A DNA stretch of 64,000 nt from Cornus controversa (lineage: Eukaryota > Streptophyta > Magnoliopsida > Cornales > Cornaceae): the NCBI GenBank assembly GCA_026545225.1, contig CM048845.1, positions 57,664,033-57,728,032 on the forward strand, in the 5' to 3' direction. The position numbers were made by a program, and so were the translations under genes. Positions 11,030-21,716 of the stretch are shown one piece after another (position 1 is the stretch's first letter; every line of letters starts with the position of its first letter). Below the pieces are notes generated by a model that did not search any database, was not told where the DNA came from, and saw only the letters and a list, made by a program, of their open reading frames with translations.

Positions 11030-12285
11030 TTCACGAATCCTTCCCGGATGAGCAACTTTTTGAGGTCACTCACGAGAAACTTCCATGGTATGCTGATATT
11101 GTTAATTTTCTAGCAACCGAAAAAATCCCATCCTATTGGTCAAAACAAGAAAAGGATCGCTTCCATTCCCAAGTCCGTTCATATTTTTGGGACGATCCTC
11201 ACTTAGTCAAGTATTGCCCCAACCAAATCATCCGCCAATGTGTGCCCGAGAGTGAGAGTCCTAGTATTTTTAACTTTTGCCATACACTAGAATGCGGAGG
11301 TCATTTCAGTGCTCGAAAGACCGCTTCTAAAATTCTTCAATGCGGTTTCTTCTAGCTAACCATACATCGGATTGCATACTTATTTTGCCGCTCGTGTGAG
11401 CGATGTCAGCGCCTTGGCGCTATGTCCCATAGAGATATGATGCCTTTGAACCCTATTCTGATCGTTGATATCTTCGATGTTTGGGGCATTGACTTTATGG
11501 GTCCGTTTTCAAAATCCTCCGGTTTCGAGTTCATACTCGTAGCGTTGGATTATGTATCTAGATGGATTGAGGTCTAGCTAACAAAACCAATGACCACGCA
11601 GTCGCTCATTCAAATGAACATATTTAGTTGTTTTGGTACGCCTCGAACTATCATCAGTGATGGAGGTAAACACTTTTGCAATCGATTCTTATGAACCTTG
11701 CTACTCAAATACTCTGTCACTTACAAGGTAGCTACACCTTACCACCCTCAAACGAGTGGCCAAGTAGAAGTATCTAATAGGGAAATTAAGCACATTCTAG
11801 AAAAAACGGTTCACCCCGATAGCAAGGATTGGTCACCGTACCGTCTTGTGTATGGTAAGGCTTGTCACTTACCGGTTGAGCTTGAGCACAAAGCCTTCTG
11901 GGCTATCAAGAAATTCAATTTCGACATGAAATTGGCTGGCTCAAACCGGAAACTCCAATTGAGTGAATTGGAGGAAATATGGAATGACGCGTATAAAAGC
12001 GCGAAAATCTATAAGGCAAAAAAACCTTTCATGACCGTCATATCCGTGCCAAATCACTCTCTCCGGGCCAACTTCCCGAAAAACTTCGTTCCCGATGGGA
12101 CGATCCGTTTATCATAAATTCTATTGCTCCCCACAAAGCGGTAGAGTTAAAGGATCCCAAGGATGGAACGCTCTTCAAAGTTAACGGGCAAAGAGTGAAA
12201 CCTTGCATGAATAGTCAAATGCAAATGAAATACGTGTATATCGTCAAATTGACAGATCCCATATATTTGGACGATTGATCCGTTT
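11030..12285 (+). pseudogene. Athila integrase
   Basis: Zinc-binding start with CGGHFSARKTASKIL and FCRSCERCQRLG (H and C ligands visible), then the catalytic core: GIDFMGPF, ISDGGKHF and the Glu region [18 protein letters not shown], followed by a chromatin-side C-terminal part with [20 protein letters not shown]. Stop codons at about 11354, 11577 and 11690 break the frame. The longest intact piece is 11698-12117. Confidence 0.85.
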
Positions 12286-12466
12286 TCACGTCTCGTTGTA
12301 GACGGTAAACTTGGCATTTTCGCGGTCCCATCATGTTCTGTGTGACCCTTCGAATCATAAAGGAATGTATTTAAATGTATTTAAGTGTGTAAGGTGTAAC
12401 TTGTACAACTGAACAAATTTTTTCATACTTGGGACAATTTTGCAGCATCAGAGTCTTAAGGCACTT

Positions 12467-12640
12467 CGATGCATCGAAATGACCATTTCGATGCATCGAT
12501 CCTTAGATGCATCGAAATCTACTTCGATGCATTTATAATTTAATGTCCCATGTCCATTCAAAATCCAGTGATTTTCGCACCTTCTTTGGATACATGTTCG
12601 ATGCATCGAAGTGAGGCACGTGACTGCATGCATAGTCACT
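12467..12640. repeat. cluster of GATGCATCG palindromes after Athila pol
   Basis: Within 175 bp there are five copies of the core ATGCATCG or its complement. TCGATGCATCGAAATG at 12466-12481 pairs with an inverted copy ending at 12500. Further copies start near 12506, 12525 and 12599. Arms GTGACT and AGTCAC at about 12620 and 12634 surround GCATGCAT. This is the spacer between integrase and the third frame of the Athila element; I know of no assigned function for these words. Confidence 0.85.
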
Positions 12641-13089
12641 TAAAATTCAAACCCACTCATTTCTCCCTCTCATTTCTTCCCCTCTCTCGCGACTATCCAT
12701 TCTCTCCTCCTCAGCCGAACACCCCAAGACCCTCCTAACCATCAAAATCATCCCTCCTCTTCATCATCATTCGATTTTCGCTAATGAACTACAAGTTTGG
12801 CAGTCCATTGCATTCGGATTGAACCCCCTAGGGCTGCCATTGAACTAGAGGTAAGATATTGTTTGGGATTTGTGTGGTTTGAAGTTTATTTGATTTTCTA
12901 TTATTTGTGGTCGATTTTAGCAATTGTGGGAGTTGCATTGAGATTATTGGAGGTTGGGATCACCATTGTATTGATCATTGAGTGAGGAAGTTAGGGATTG
13001 TGGGTGATTTTTGAACCTAAGAAAGGGCTGCCGAAACCGAGTACACCCAAACTATTTGAGAAAATTTCGAACCGAATTTTTGACTCAAC

Positions 13090-14165
13090 ATGGTTCACGC
13101 TGAGGTTGCATCTGCTCCCATTCGCGATGTCCCGAAGGGCAAGTGGGGGAACCGGGATTTCCACCCCGAGCATATTGTAGATATTGACGCGTTCATAGAG
13201 GATCCATATGGGTCATGGTCCCTTGGGACATTGGAAAAGCGCCAATTATCTGGGCTCCTTGTACCTGCTTCTGATATTTATTACCCCCAGCTTGTTCGTG
13301 TGTTTTACATGAACAGGACCTACGATTGCAATGAGCCGAGTACTTTGTGGACCACTATTGATGGCACCCCTCTTGCCTTTATAGTGGAAGATATAGCTAC
13401 CCTTATTAGGTGTCCTCATAGGGAACCCGAGGATCTTCATGTGGCAGAGGACCATTACTAGTTTCGTGAACTCGTTCCAAGACTTACAGTTTTTGAAATG
13501 ATTCATAGCATGTGCAACAACCGTTTCTCCAACCCGAAGAATAATTGCACGAGTAAGTCTCTCTACCCCAGACGGTTGTGGTTCTTTGACACGATTTTCC
13601 AAAAAAAATGCCCATCCTATGGGGCATAGTACAGATCAACGAGGAGAATTCTTGACAGCATTATATGCTCTCAATTCTGTGAGTTGGTTCTCCTTCCCGG
13701 CAATTATATGGAGACAGATGCGCAAGGTCTGGGAGCAGCTGGTTGATAAAAACAACCCGAGAGCTACTACGATGAAGCTGCCATTTCCTTTTCTAGTGAC
13801 TGCCATGCTGAAGAAGGCGAGCTTCCATTTTGCAACTTCTGAGAGCTCTAGTGGCGCTCCTCCTAACTTTACGTTCCAGAGTTAGATCAAGATGTTCTCT
13901 CACATGAGTAAACTTCCGCGTGTAGCTCCAGAGCGAGAGGGGAGTGAGAGTGACCATGAGGCACCTGAGGATGATGCCATGGATATGGACGCCCCAGCTG
14001 CCGATGATTTTCCATCCAAGGATATACCGGATGAGGATAAGGAGGTGGACCATGATATGCCGAGCATGAGCCAAGCAGGGTATGAGTATCTGGCCACAGG
14101 CTATAAGTGCGGATCTTCAACAGTTGTAGTTAGATTTTGTAGACCACCACAGAACGACAGATGAG
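13090..14165 (+). pseudogene. Athila third ORF (env-like / plant transposon protein)
   Basis: Open from 13090 to 13461, then broken and continued in other frames. The start reads MVHAEVASAP, with LVRVFYMN and TPLAFIVEDIATLIRCP further on; Y-P-x-LVRxFY followed by a beta-rich segment is typical of the so-called putative plant transposon protein found downstream of pol in Athila elements. A later part is strongly acidic (13940-14060). The role of this frame is unknown; the env-like label in the literature rests on position. A stop follows at about 13459 and frameshifts after. Confidence 0.55.
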
Positions 14166-14587
14166 TGGATGGACACACTCAGTGCCAGCATAATCACTCT
14201 TATGAGGGACAGGAGCGCATTGAGCGTCTCCTTAGGACGGCCCTTAGCTCTCATGGTGCTTCTACTTCTACTGCACCGCCGCCACCTCAGCCATAGTCTC
14301 ATTTTCCTTCTTATGTTATTGTTTCATTTCCAGTTTATGTTTTTCTTTTTATTTTTAGTCTTAGTACTGTTATCGTGCCATGTTGGCACTCTTTTGTTGC
14401 TCTTAAAGCATTTATTTTGTATTTCATAAATTCCGGCAATTGTATTCACAATTTTTTGAATTAATGGAATATCCGTAATTTCTTTTTATCCGTCTATGCA
14501 TATTTATAGCTTTGTCTTATTTACGATTCATTTGTTGTATTTTCCAGTTCGTATATATTATGTTGGTATGTAGTTCGCACTTATGCA
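14166..14587. other. 3' remnant of Athila, no gene
   Basis: T-rich sequence with no coding signal, presumably the 3' untranslated part of the Athila element. The join to the copia sequence is near 14587. Neither a polypurine tract nor an LTR start could be recognised. Confidence 0.4.
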
Positions 14588-15020
14588 GATGTCAACAACT
14601 CCCAGCTTACTGCAGATAGAATCAATCGCATGCTTTGGAAGTGCCTTAGTAAAGATATCTGCTAACTGATTACCAGATGATACAAACAAAGTCACAATTT
14701 CTTTGAAAGTCACCTTAGAACAAATGAAATGACAATCAACTTCAATATGCTTGGTTCGCTCATGAAAAACTGGATCACTGGCAATGTGAATAGCTGGAGA
14801 GTAGATGTCAACAACTCTCAGCTTGTTGCAAATAATATCAATGGCATGCTTTGGAAGTGCCTTAGTAAAGATAACTGCTAACTGATTACCAGATGCTACA
14901 AACGAAGTCACAATTTATTTGGAAGTCACTTTTAGAACAAATGAAATGACAATCAACTTCAATATGTTTGGTTCGCTCATGAAAAACTGGATTACTGGCA
15001 ATGTGAATAACTGTCTGGTT
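14588..15020 (-). repeat. 216-bp tandem duplication of the copia RNase H end
   Basis: Sequence from 14588 (GATGTCAACAACTC) repeats from 14804 with a period of 216 bp; both copies encode the terminal RNase H block with [18 protein letters not shown] and ALPKHAIDxIC. The copies differ at several bases, so the duplication is not recent. Confidence 0.85.
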
Positions 15021-18000
15021 ATCACAATAGAGAAGAGATTGGTCTTGAACTAAAAACCCAAATTCTTGTAACAGAGTTCTCAACCAAGTTAGCTCACAGG
15101 AAGTATAACCCATGGCACACAGCTTCAGGACTGGACTGTGCCACAACCGACTGCTTCTTACTTTTCCAAGTTACTAGATTGCCTCCTATAAAAATACAGT
15201 GACCAATCGTTGACCATCTGTCTGAGGGAGAACCTACCCAATCAGCATCAGTATAACCTTCGATGTACAAATGTCCAGACGACTAATAGAAAAGACCACG
15301 ACCTGGAGCCCCCTTAAGATACTTCAAAATTCGTATAACTACGTCCATGTGAGGAATTCGTGGGATAGTTATAAATTGACTCACAACAGTGACTGCATAG
15401 GCAATATCTAGACGAGTAATGGTTAAGTAAATCAGCTTGCCTACAAGACGTCTGTACATCTCTGATCACCAACCAAGTCACCAACCTCAGGCAGTAGCTT
15501 CAAATTAGTCTCCATGGGAGTTGTTGCAGGTTTAGAGCCAAGATAACATGTATCCCTTAAGAGATCAAGAGTATATTTTTTTTGAGATAAACAAATCTCT
15601 TTCTTTGATCTAGCAACCTCAATACCAAGAAAATAACGGAGCTTGCCCAAATCTTTAGTGAGAAAATTCAAACGCAAATGATGAATCAAGGTCTGAATCC
15701 CCTCCTTGTCACTCCTAGTAATGACGATGTCATCCACATAAACCACCAAAATTACAATGCCATACTTTGTCTTCTTAAAGAAAATTGAATGATTAGCTTG
15801 ACTTCTAGTCATGCCATGAGGAACCACCACCTTGCTAAACTTATCAAACCATGCACGAGGTGACTATTTGAGTCCATAAATAGATTTCTTGAGATGACAA
15901 ACACACTCCCCCTTGGACTCAAATCTAGGAGGCTGAGCCATGTACACTGTCTCGGTAAGATCACCGTGAAGAAAAGTATTTTTGACATCGAGTTAATGAA
16001 GAGACCAATCAAGATTGGCAGCAAGAGAGATAATTATGTGAACAGAGTTGAGCTTAGCCACAGGTGAGAAAGTCTAAGTATAGTCACTTCCATAGGTCGG
16101 AGTGAAACCCTCAGCAACAAGACGAGTCTTTAAACAATCAACAGTGCCATCAGGATTTTGTTTCATTGTGAAAACCCATCGACAGCCAACAACATGAGCA
16201 CCTGCAGGCTTTGGAAGATCCCAAGTATGATTCAATTGTAAGGCATGCATTTCCTCTTCCATAACTTTCTGCTAGCCAGGATGGGAAAGAGCTTCCTTGA
16301 ATGACTTAGGAACAGTAATAGATAACAATGATAAAGAGAAAGCTCGAAAAGAAGATGACAAATGGTCATAAGAAATAAAATGAGATATGGGATGATCAGT
16401 ACAAACCCTTCTACCTCTGCGAAGTGCAATGGGAAGATCAAGATCAGACTCGGAAGGATGAACAACTGGATCTGTAGGCGCCGAGGAAGATGATGGAGGA
16501 TGTAAGGATGGCTCTACATGTTCAATCACTGGAGCAGGTGGCACAAGAGATTCATCCTGGGCAGTGGTAGGAGCAGAAGTGGTATTCTTGCGAGCACGTC
16601 GAGTCTTTAGGAGCGAGAGGAATATCAAGAATTGGAGATAGGAGAACAATGTTTGGAAAAATAGGTTCCTCCACTTGACTACCCTCCTTAGAATAATATG
16701 GAATATGCTCAAAGAATGTCACATCAGCGCACACAAAATGTTTTCTCAAAGATGGACTGTAACACCTATATCCTTTGAGTGCAAGAATAGCTCAAAAATA
16801 TGCATTTGTGAGCTCGAGGGTCAAGCTTGTCTCGTCTTGGATTTAAATTATGAACAAAGCAAATGCCCAAACACTTTTGGAGGAAGAGAAAATGGATTTT
16901 TATCAAGAAACATCATCTGAAAAGGTGATTTTCCTTTAAGGACCCGAGATGGCATTCTATTTAATATATATGTCGCAGTAAGAATTGTATCTCCCCAAAA
17001 ATGCTTAGGCACATTCATTTGAATCATCAAAGCCCAAGCAATAGCAAGAATTCGTCCATTCTTTCTTTCGGAAATTTGATGGGTGACACCTCTAGACTCA
17101 AAAAATTGCTGAAAGAGACCATCTTTATATTCAAGGGCATTATCAGTTCGAAGAATGGGTAACTTAACATTCAACTGATTAGTTATCCTAGCATAAAAAG
17201 ATTTAAACACAGGAAAGACTTGAGATCGATCTTTAAGAATATATAACCAAGTCAAAAAGAATAATCATCAATAAAGGAAATAAAATAACGGGCACCAGCT
17301 AATCTAGTAGTTCGGGCTGGACCCCAAACATTAGAGTGAACAAGCTCAAAAGGGCGTAAACAAGGCCCATCAATTCTAAACTTAAAAGTAGCCCTATGAT
17401 GATTGCCAAGTTCACATGTTTCACAATTAAAACTAGAAAAAATTGGTAAAGAAGGAACTAAACACCGAAAATTTTCAGATGAAGGATGTCCAAGACGACA
17501 ATGCCACTTATACAGAGTGCAGATGCAATAGATGAACAAGACAACTGAAAGTAGTAGAGCCCATCCTCTTCTCAAATCCCCCACCAATCATCCTCTTCTT
17601 CTTTAGATCTTGAAATATACAGTGAGTAGGATAGAATGTTACCGAACAATTTAGAGTAGAAGCAATTCTATGAACTAATAACAAGTTAAAAGGAAACTGA
17701 GGTAGATACAAGACGGAAGAGAAGGTTAGACTAAATGTACTAACGGTACCAATTCCTTGGACTGGAGACTTGGTATCATTAGTTATTGTAACAAACGACA
17801 AACGAGGGAGAAGATACACGAGTAATGTCAGACATAAGAGAGAAATTACCTGTCATATGATCTTAGGCCCCGGAATCAATAATCCAAGGTCTATTGAAGG
17901 AAGAATGAAGACTAAGTATTACTTGAATCACCAAAAGTAGCTGTGGAAGTGGATGAAGGATTGACACGCTTGACAATTGAATCATACTCAACTTTGGAGA

Positions 18001-19235
18001 TAAGAATATGCTCTTCAGCAACAAGATTAGGGTTTTCCCCCTTAACCACAACCTGATTTACCCATGCAGGCTTGCCGTGACGTTCCCAACAATAATCAAC
18101 AGAGTGATTGGTGCGGCCACAGTGTGTACAAGTCCTGCCACCAAGACCACCTCTACCACCACAACCACCTCTTCCAACACGACCACCTCTGCTAGTATGA
18201 GGAGGACCACGTCCCCCTCAACCACCACGTGAAGTATCTAATTGCTCAGCTAGAGCAGCAAGAGCAGAACGATCCTCATTCTCTATGGTAGAAGAGTGGA
18301 TAGAGGCACGTCGAACACAGGCAAAAGTTACACTAGTAGTTGGCAAATCTTTGCCTGAGAGAATTTGAGAACTGATGGGGGCAAGTTCTGGTCGAAGTCC
18401 TGATAAAAATTTTGTTACCCGAAATTCTTCTCTGTGTTGTTTCTGAGTCTCTAAATCCGTAGTCAAAAGCTAATAAACATTAAGTTCTTCCCACATGCCT
18501 TTCAATTTCGAGAAGTATTCTTCAATTGATCGATCACCTTGTTGAAGAGATAATATATCCTGGGACAACTGGTAAATGCAAGATATATTCTTTTCTGACG
18601 AGTACATTTCTTTGAGTGTGTCCCAAATCTCTTTAGCAGACTGCAGAAACGAAACATTATTAAACACCTTTGGTTCCATACTATTCCATAGCCAAGTCAT
18701 AATCTGTGCATCCTCCTGTTCTCATGCATCAATTTGTTTTTCCTCCTTGGATTTGGGTGACAAAATATAAGAAAGTTTTCCACAAGCTTTCAGAAAAACT
18801 TGGACTGCCCAAGACCATCAAAGGTAATTGGAACCCTTCAATTTGGTAGTAGTTATCAAGCCGAAAAAGAGAGTCCTTGTTTTTCGATTTGTCACCCATG
18901 ATAGCCAAGACGAGACAATCCAAGTACAAAAGAGAGAACTATAGAATATTGAACATGAAATAGAGAAAGAACATAATATTTTCTGGGTTTTTTTTTTTAA
19001 GTCATCTCTGCTAGAATTACAAAGAACAACTTTCTGTTTTTTTTTTTTTTTTGAGACCTAGGGTTCTAGGTTTCTAGGTCAATATGCCAAAGAAAGAATA
19101 GAGAAACATAATATACAGAGAAATAATAGAGAAACTGAGAAAGAAGAAATTGAAAAAGAAAAAGGAGGAAGAAAAAGAAGAAGAAGCAGCTTCTTACGTT
19201 ATGTCTTCAACGTAGATCTTGATGCTCTGATACCA
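14588..19235 (-). mobile_element. Ty1-copia internal region, decayed
   Basis: Minus-strand gag-pol relic starting at the primer-binding site (complement of TGGTATCAGAGC, 19235-19224). In order: gag at 18929-18218 (EIWDTLKEMYSS, GDRSIEEYFSKLKGMWEEL); protease with WIIDSGA followed by a stop at about 17868, then DHMTG; integrase 17587-16848 (HCRLGHPS, CETCELG, ISFIDDYS, RTDNALEY, NVPKHFWGD); RT 16262-15441 (VVGCRWVF, YVDDIVITR, LRYFLGIEVARS); RNase H end 15146-14588. Stops, frameshifts and a small deletion near the third catalytic residue of integrase make it inactive. It is in sense with the PIRL gene. Confidence 0.85.
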
Positions 19236-19445
19236 TGTCAAGAATATAGGCTAAGTTGAGAGAGAGGAGAGAAATGGACTGTTTTATTATGTATTCAGAG
19301 TGACTACAATATGAATTTATAATCATCTAAAGAACAAAAATAAGGAAAGCAACAATATATGGAAAGCAGTGTTATATGGAAGGTAGTAATTCTGTCCCTA
19401 ATTAAGGAATAGTGGACTGACTACAGCAATATTCTATTCATGACA
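19236..19445 (-). repeat. copia LTR shared by two internal regions
   Basis: On the minus strand it begins TGTCATGAATAG after a polypurine tract AAGGGGTAG and ends TTCTTGACA directly before the primer-binding site. Length 210 bp. To its left is a full internal region; to its right is the 3' end of a second copy of the same family. Confidence 0.8.
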
Positions 19446-19877
19446 CTACCCCTTAAGCTGGAGAGTAGATGTCAACAACTCCCAGCTTACCGCAGATAGA
19501 ATCAATGGCATGCTTTGGAAGTGCCTTAGTAAAGATATCACCTAACTAATTACTAGATGATACAAACGAAGTTACAATTTCTTTCGAAGTCACCTTAGAA
19601 CGACCCAGCTTACCGCAGATAGAATCAATGGCATGCTTTGGAAGTGCCTTAGTAAAGATATCACCTAACTAATTACTAGATGATACAAACGAAGTTACAA
19701 TTTCTTTCGAAGTCACCTTAGAACGAATGAAATGACAATCAACTTCAATATGCTTAGTTCGCTCATGAAAAACTAGATTATTAGCAATGTGAATAGCTAC
19801 CTGGTAATCACAATAAAGAAGAGATGGGTCTTGAACGGAAAACCAAATTCTTGTAACAGAGTTCTCAACCAAGTTAG
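19446..19877 (-). mobile_element. 3' end of a second copia copy
   Basis: Encodes the RNase H end again ([26 protein letters not shown]) and ends in the polypurine tract next to the LTR. It carries its own partial tandem duplication: CCCAGCTTACCGCAG occurs at 19481 and 19604, a period of 123 bp. The breakpoint differs from the 216-bp duplication in the neighbouring copy. Confidence 0.8.
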
Positions 19878-19991
19878 CACCCCAATAAGAGTCTCCTTAT
19901 CATCAAAGGATCTCCTATTCCTCTCTCTCCACAAACACCACCAAACGCACAAGGACACCACTCTCCAAAAGTCACGAGCTTGGGAGCCCAC
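19878..19991 (-). pseudogene. LINE C-terminal fragment
   Basis: About 38 codons reading DFWRVVSLCVWWCLWRERNRR and SFDD, the tryptophan-rich tail (WxxWxERNxRxF) that ends plant LINE reverse transcriptases after the zinc-binding part. It is fused in frame to the copia RNase H fragment, which makes the junction look like a chimeric frame. Only the tail is present. Confidence 0.55.
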
Positions 19992-19996
19992 TATAC

Positions 19997-21203
19997 TGTT
20001 AGGAATTGTGGCTCATATTCCTATTATAATTGGGCTTCTATTTTAAAGTTATAATTGAATTGGTAACTTCTTGTTAGACAAGGTATGGGAATCCTTGTTA
20101 AAAAAAGAATTGGTTTTGGAAACTCTATAAATAGAAGAAGGGTTAAAGGGAAAAAGAGAGACAGGGGAAGGATATAAGGGGTTGGTGAGTGCTGTGAGAA
20201 GAGAAGAGAGTATATGTAATTCTGGGAGAAAGATGCCTAGAGAAAGAGTGTATGTAGTAGGCTTGCTTTCCGCGTGTTGTATATTCTCTTCTAAATTATA
20301 GTGAAATCTCTCTTTCCATGAAAATAGTCCTAGTTTGGGTCAACCATGTAAAATATTATGTTGTGCATAGATGTGTTTGATTGTTATCTCCATATATGTT
20401 TGTGTGATTGTTGATGTGATGATATGATTCAGCTGTGCTGAACGAAAGGGGAATTAATTCCCAATAAGTGGTATCAGAGCCAATAGTGGATTGTGGTTGG
20501 TCCTGAAGATCAAAGCCGAAGGTGGTGGTGTGTCGGAGCAGAAGGTTAATTGTGAAAAATTATAAAGATATAATCAAAGCTGATGATGACACGAAGATGA
20601 TGATAGTGTGAAGCCCATAAGGAACAAGTCTTGGGACAAGCCGGAGGATGCTTGTTTTCAAGATGGGACAAGATGATGGTACGAAGAAGATTGATTGATT
20701 GATTGGTGGATTGCCATGTGTGAGCAATTGAACACCAATGGGAATCGTGTGATGGAGTTTGGTTCGAGATGGAGGAATCTTCAGTAGAGGTAGAGCTATG
20801 GAGGAGCACGTTGATGGAATTTGAGCCAAGGTGGAGATTGTTAGAAATTGTGGCTCATATTCCTATTATAATTGGATTTCTATTTTAGAGTTCTAATTGA
20901 ATTGGTAACTTTTTGTTAGACAACGTATGAGAATCCTCGTTCAAGAATGAATTGGTTTTGGAGACTCTATACATAGAGGTAAGGTTAAAGGGAAAGAGAA
21001 CGAGAGGAGAAAGATGTAAAGGGTTGGTGAGTGTTATGAGGAGAGGAGAGAGTATATGTAATTCTGGGAGAAAGATGCCAAGAGAAAGAGTGAAATAGTG
21101 TATGCAGTAGGCATGCTTTCCGCATGTTGTATATTCTCTTTTAAATTATAGTGAAATCTCTCTCTCCATAGACGTAGCCCTAGTTTGGGTGAACCATGTA
21201 AAA
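19997..21203 (+). mobile_element. short non-coding LTR element (TRIM/LARD-like)
   Basis: LTR 1 is 19997-20463 (467 bp, TGTTAGGAATTG...TTCCCA). A primer-binding site TGGTATCAGAGC follows at 20469-20480, then 358 bp of non-coding sequence ending in the purine-rich AAGGTGGAGAT, then LTR 2 from 20839 (TGTTAGAAATTG). LTR 2 matches LTR 1 to about 21203 and then diverges, so its last roughly 100 bp are lost. There is no gag or pol; movement would need proteins from another element. The initiator-Met type primer site suggests a copia helper. Confidence 0.8.
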
Positions 21204-21716
21204 GCAATGTATAATGTATTCCAAATATATCATATTATATTGAGCAATTCTTATATTATTGCATTGGGCTTAAATAAACTAAATATTTTATTTAATTGGG
21301 TTGGGCTTAAATAACTAACTAAATGTGTCATTTAATTGGGTTGGGCTAATATAAACTAACTAAATGTTAATGTAATTGGGTTGGGCTAATATGTTTGGGA
21401 GGCCAAATTTGGGCTAATGTAAATTTAAGACTGAAAGGCCATATACTAATAAAAAGTTTCAAAACTTTTTGAGGGGCCATGGCCCACCCCTCCCTCTGCC
21501 CCTGATGAACACGATAGGGAAGGTGTGGTATACGTGAAGCTCCTCTAGCTAGATAGCTTTATTATTTTTCATGGCAAGCAATGATCCAAGGGTGATCATC
21601 TTTCCCTTTTTTCTTTAAAAATTAATAAGAACAAAAAACTTATAAAGATAAATCAGGGCTATAATTTGGTGAGCTTTATAAATAAAAACGAGTTCCTTTA
21701 AAACTTATATAGACTA
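21204..21716. repeat. AT-rich spacer with a TTGGGCT tandem repeat
   Basis: At about 21264-21395 the word AATTGGGTTGGGCTTAAATA recurs four times at 37-40 bp spacing. A palindrome GGGGCCATGGCCC lies near 21474. No gene is seen. Confidence 0.6.

Larger units (their letters stand above)
6060..14560 (+). mobile_element. Athila-type Ty3-gypsy element, decayed
   Basis: A plus-strand gypsy element: LTR/leader sequence to about 8050, end of gag, protease, reverse transcriptase, RNase H, integrase, a long spacer, then a third open frame at 13090-14165. The extra frame after integrase and the RT style (FLDGYYDYNQ, FMDDFSV) indicate the Athila lineage. The leader carries TCTCTGTGGGACCGACACCC near 8029, a form seen in Athila/Tat leaders. 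The gag N-terminus is missing and the frames contain stops and shifts. No matching 3' LTR is visible before the copia sequence at 14588, and both outer boundaries are uncertain. Confidence 0.75.

Noticed and set aside
20546..20829. Two overlapping minus-strand frames in the short LTR element
   Set aside because: Located between primer site and LTR of a non-coding element; no motif resembles gag or pol, and the frames overlap each other.
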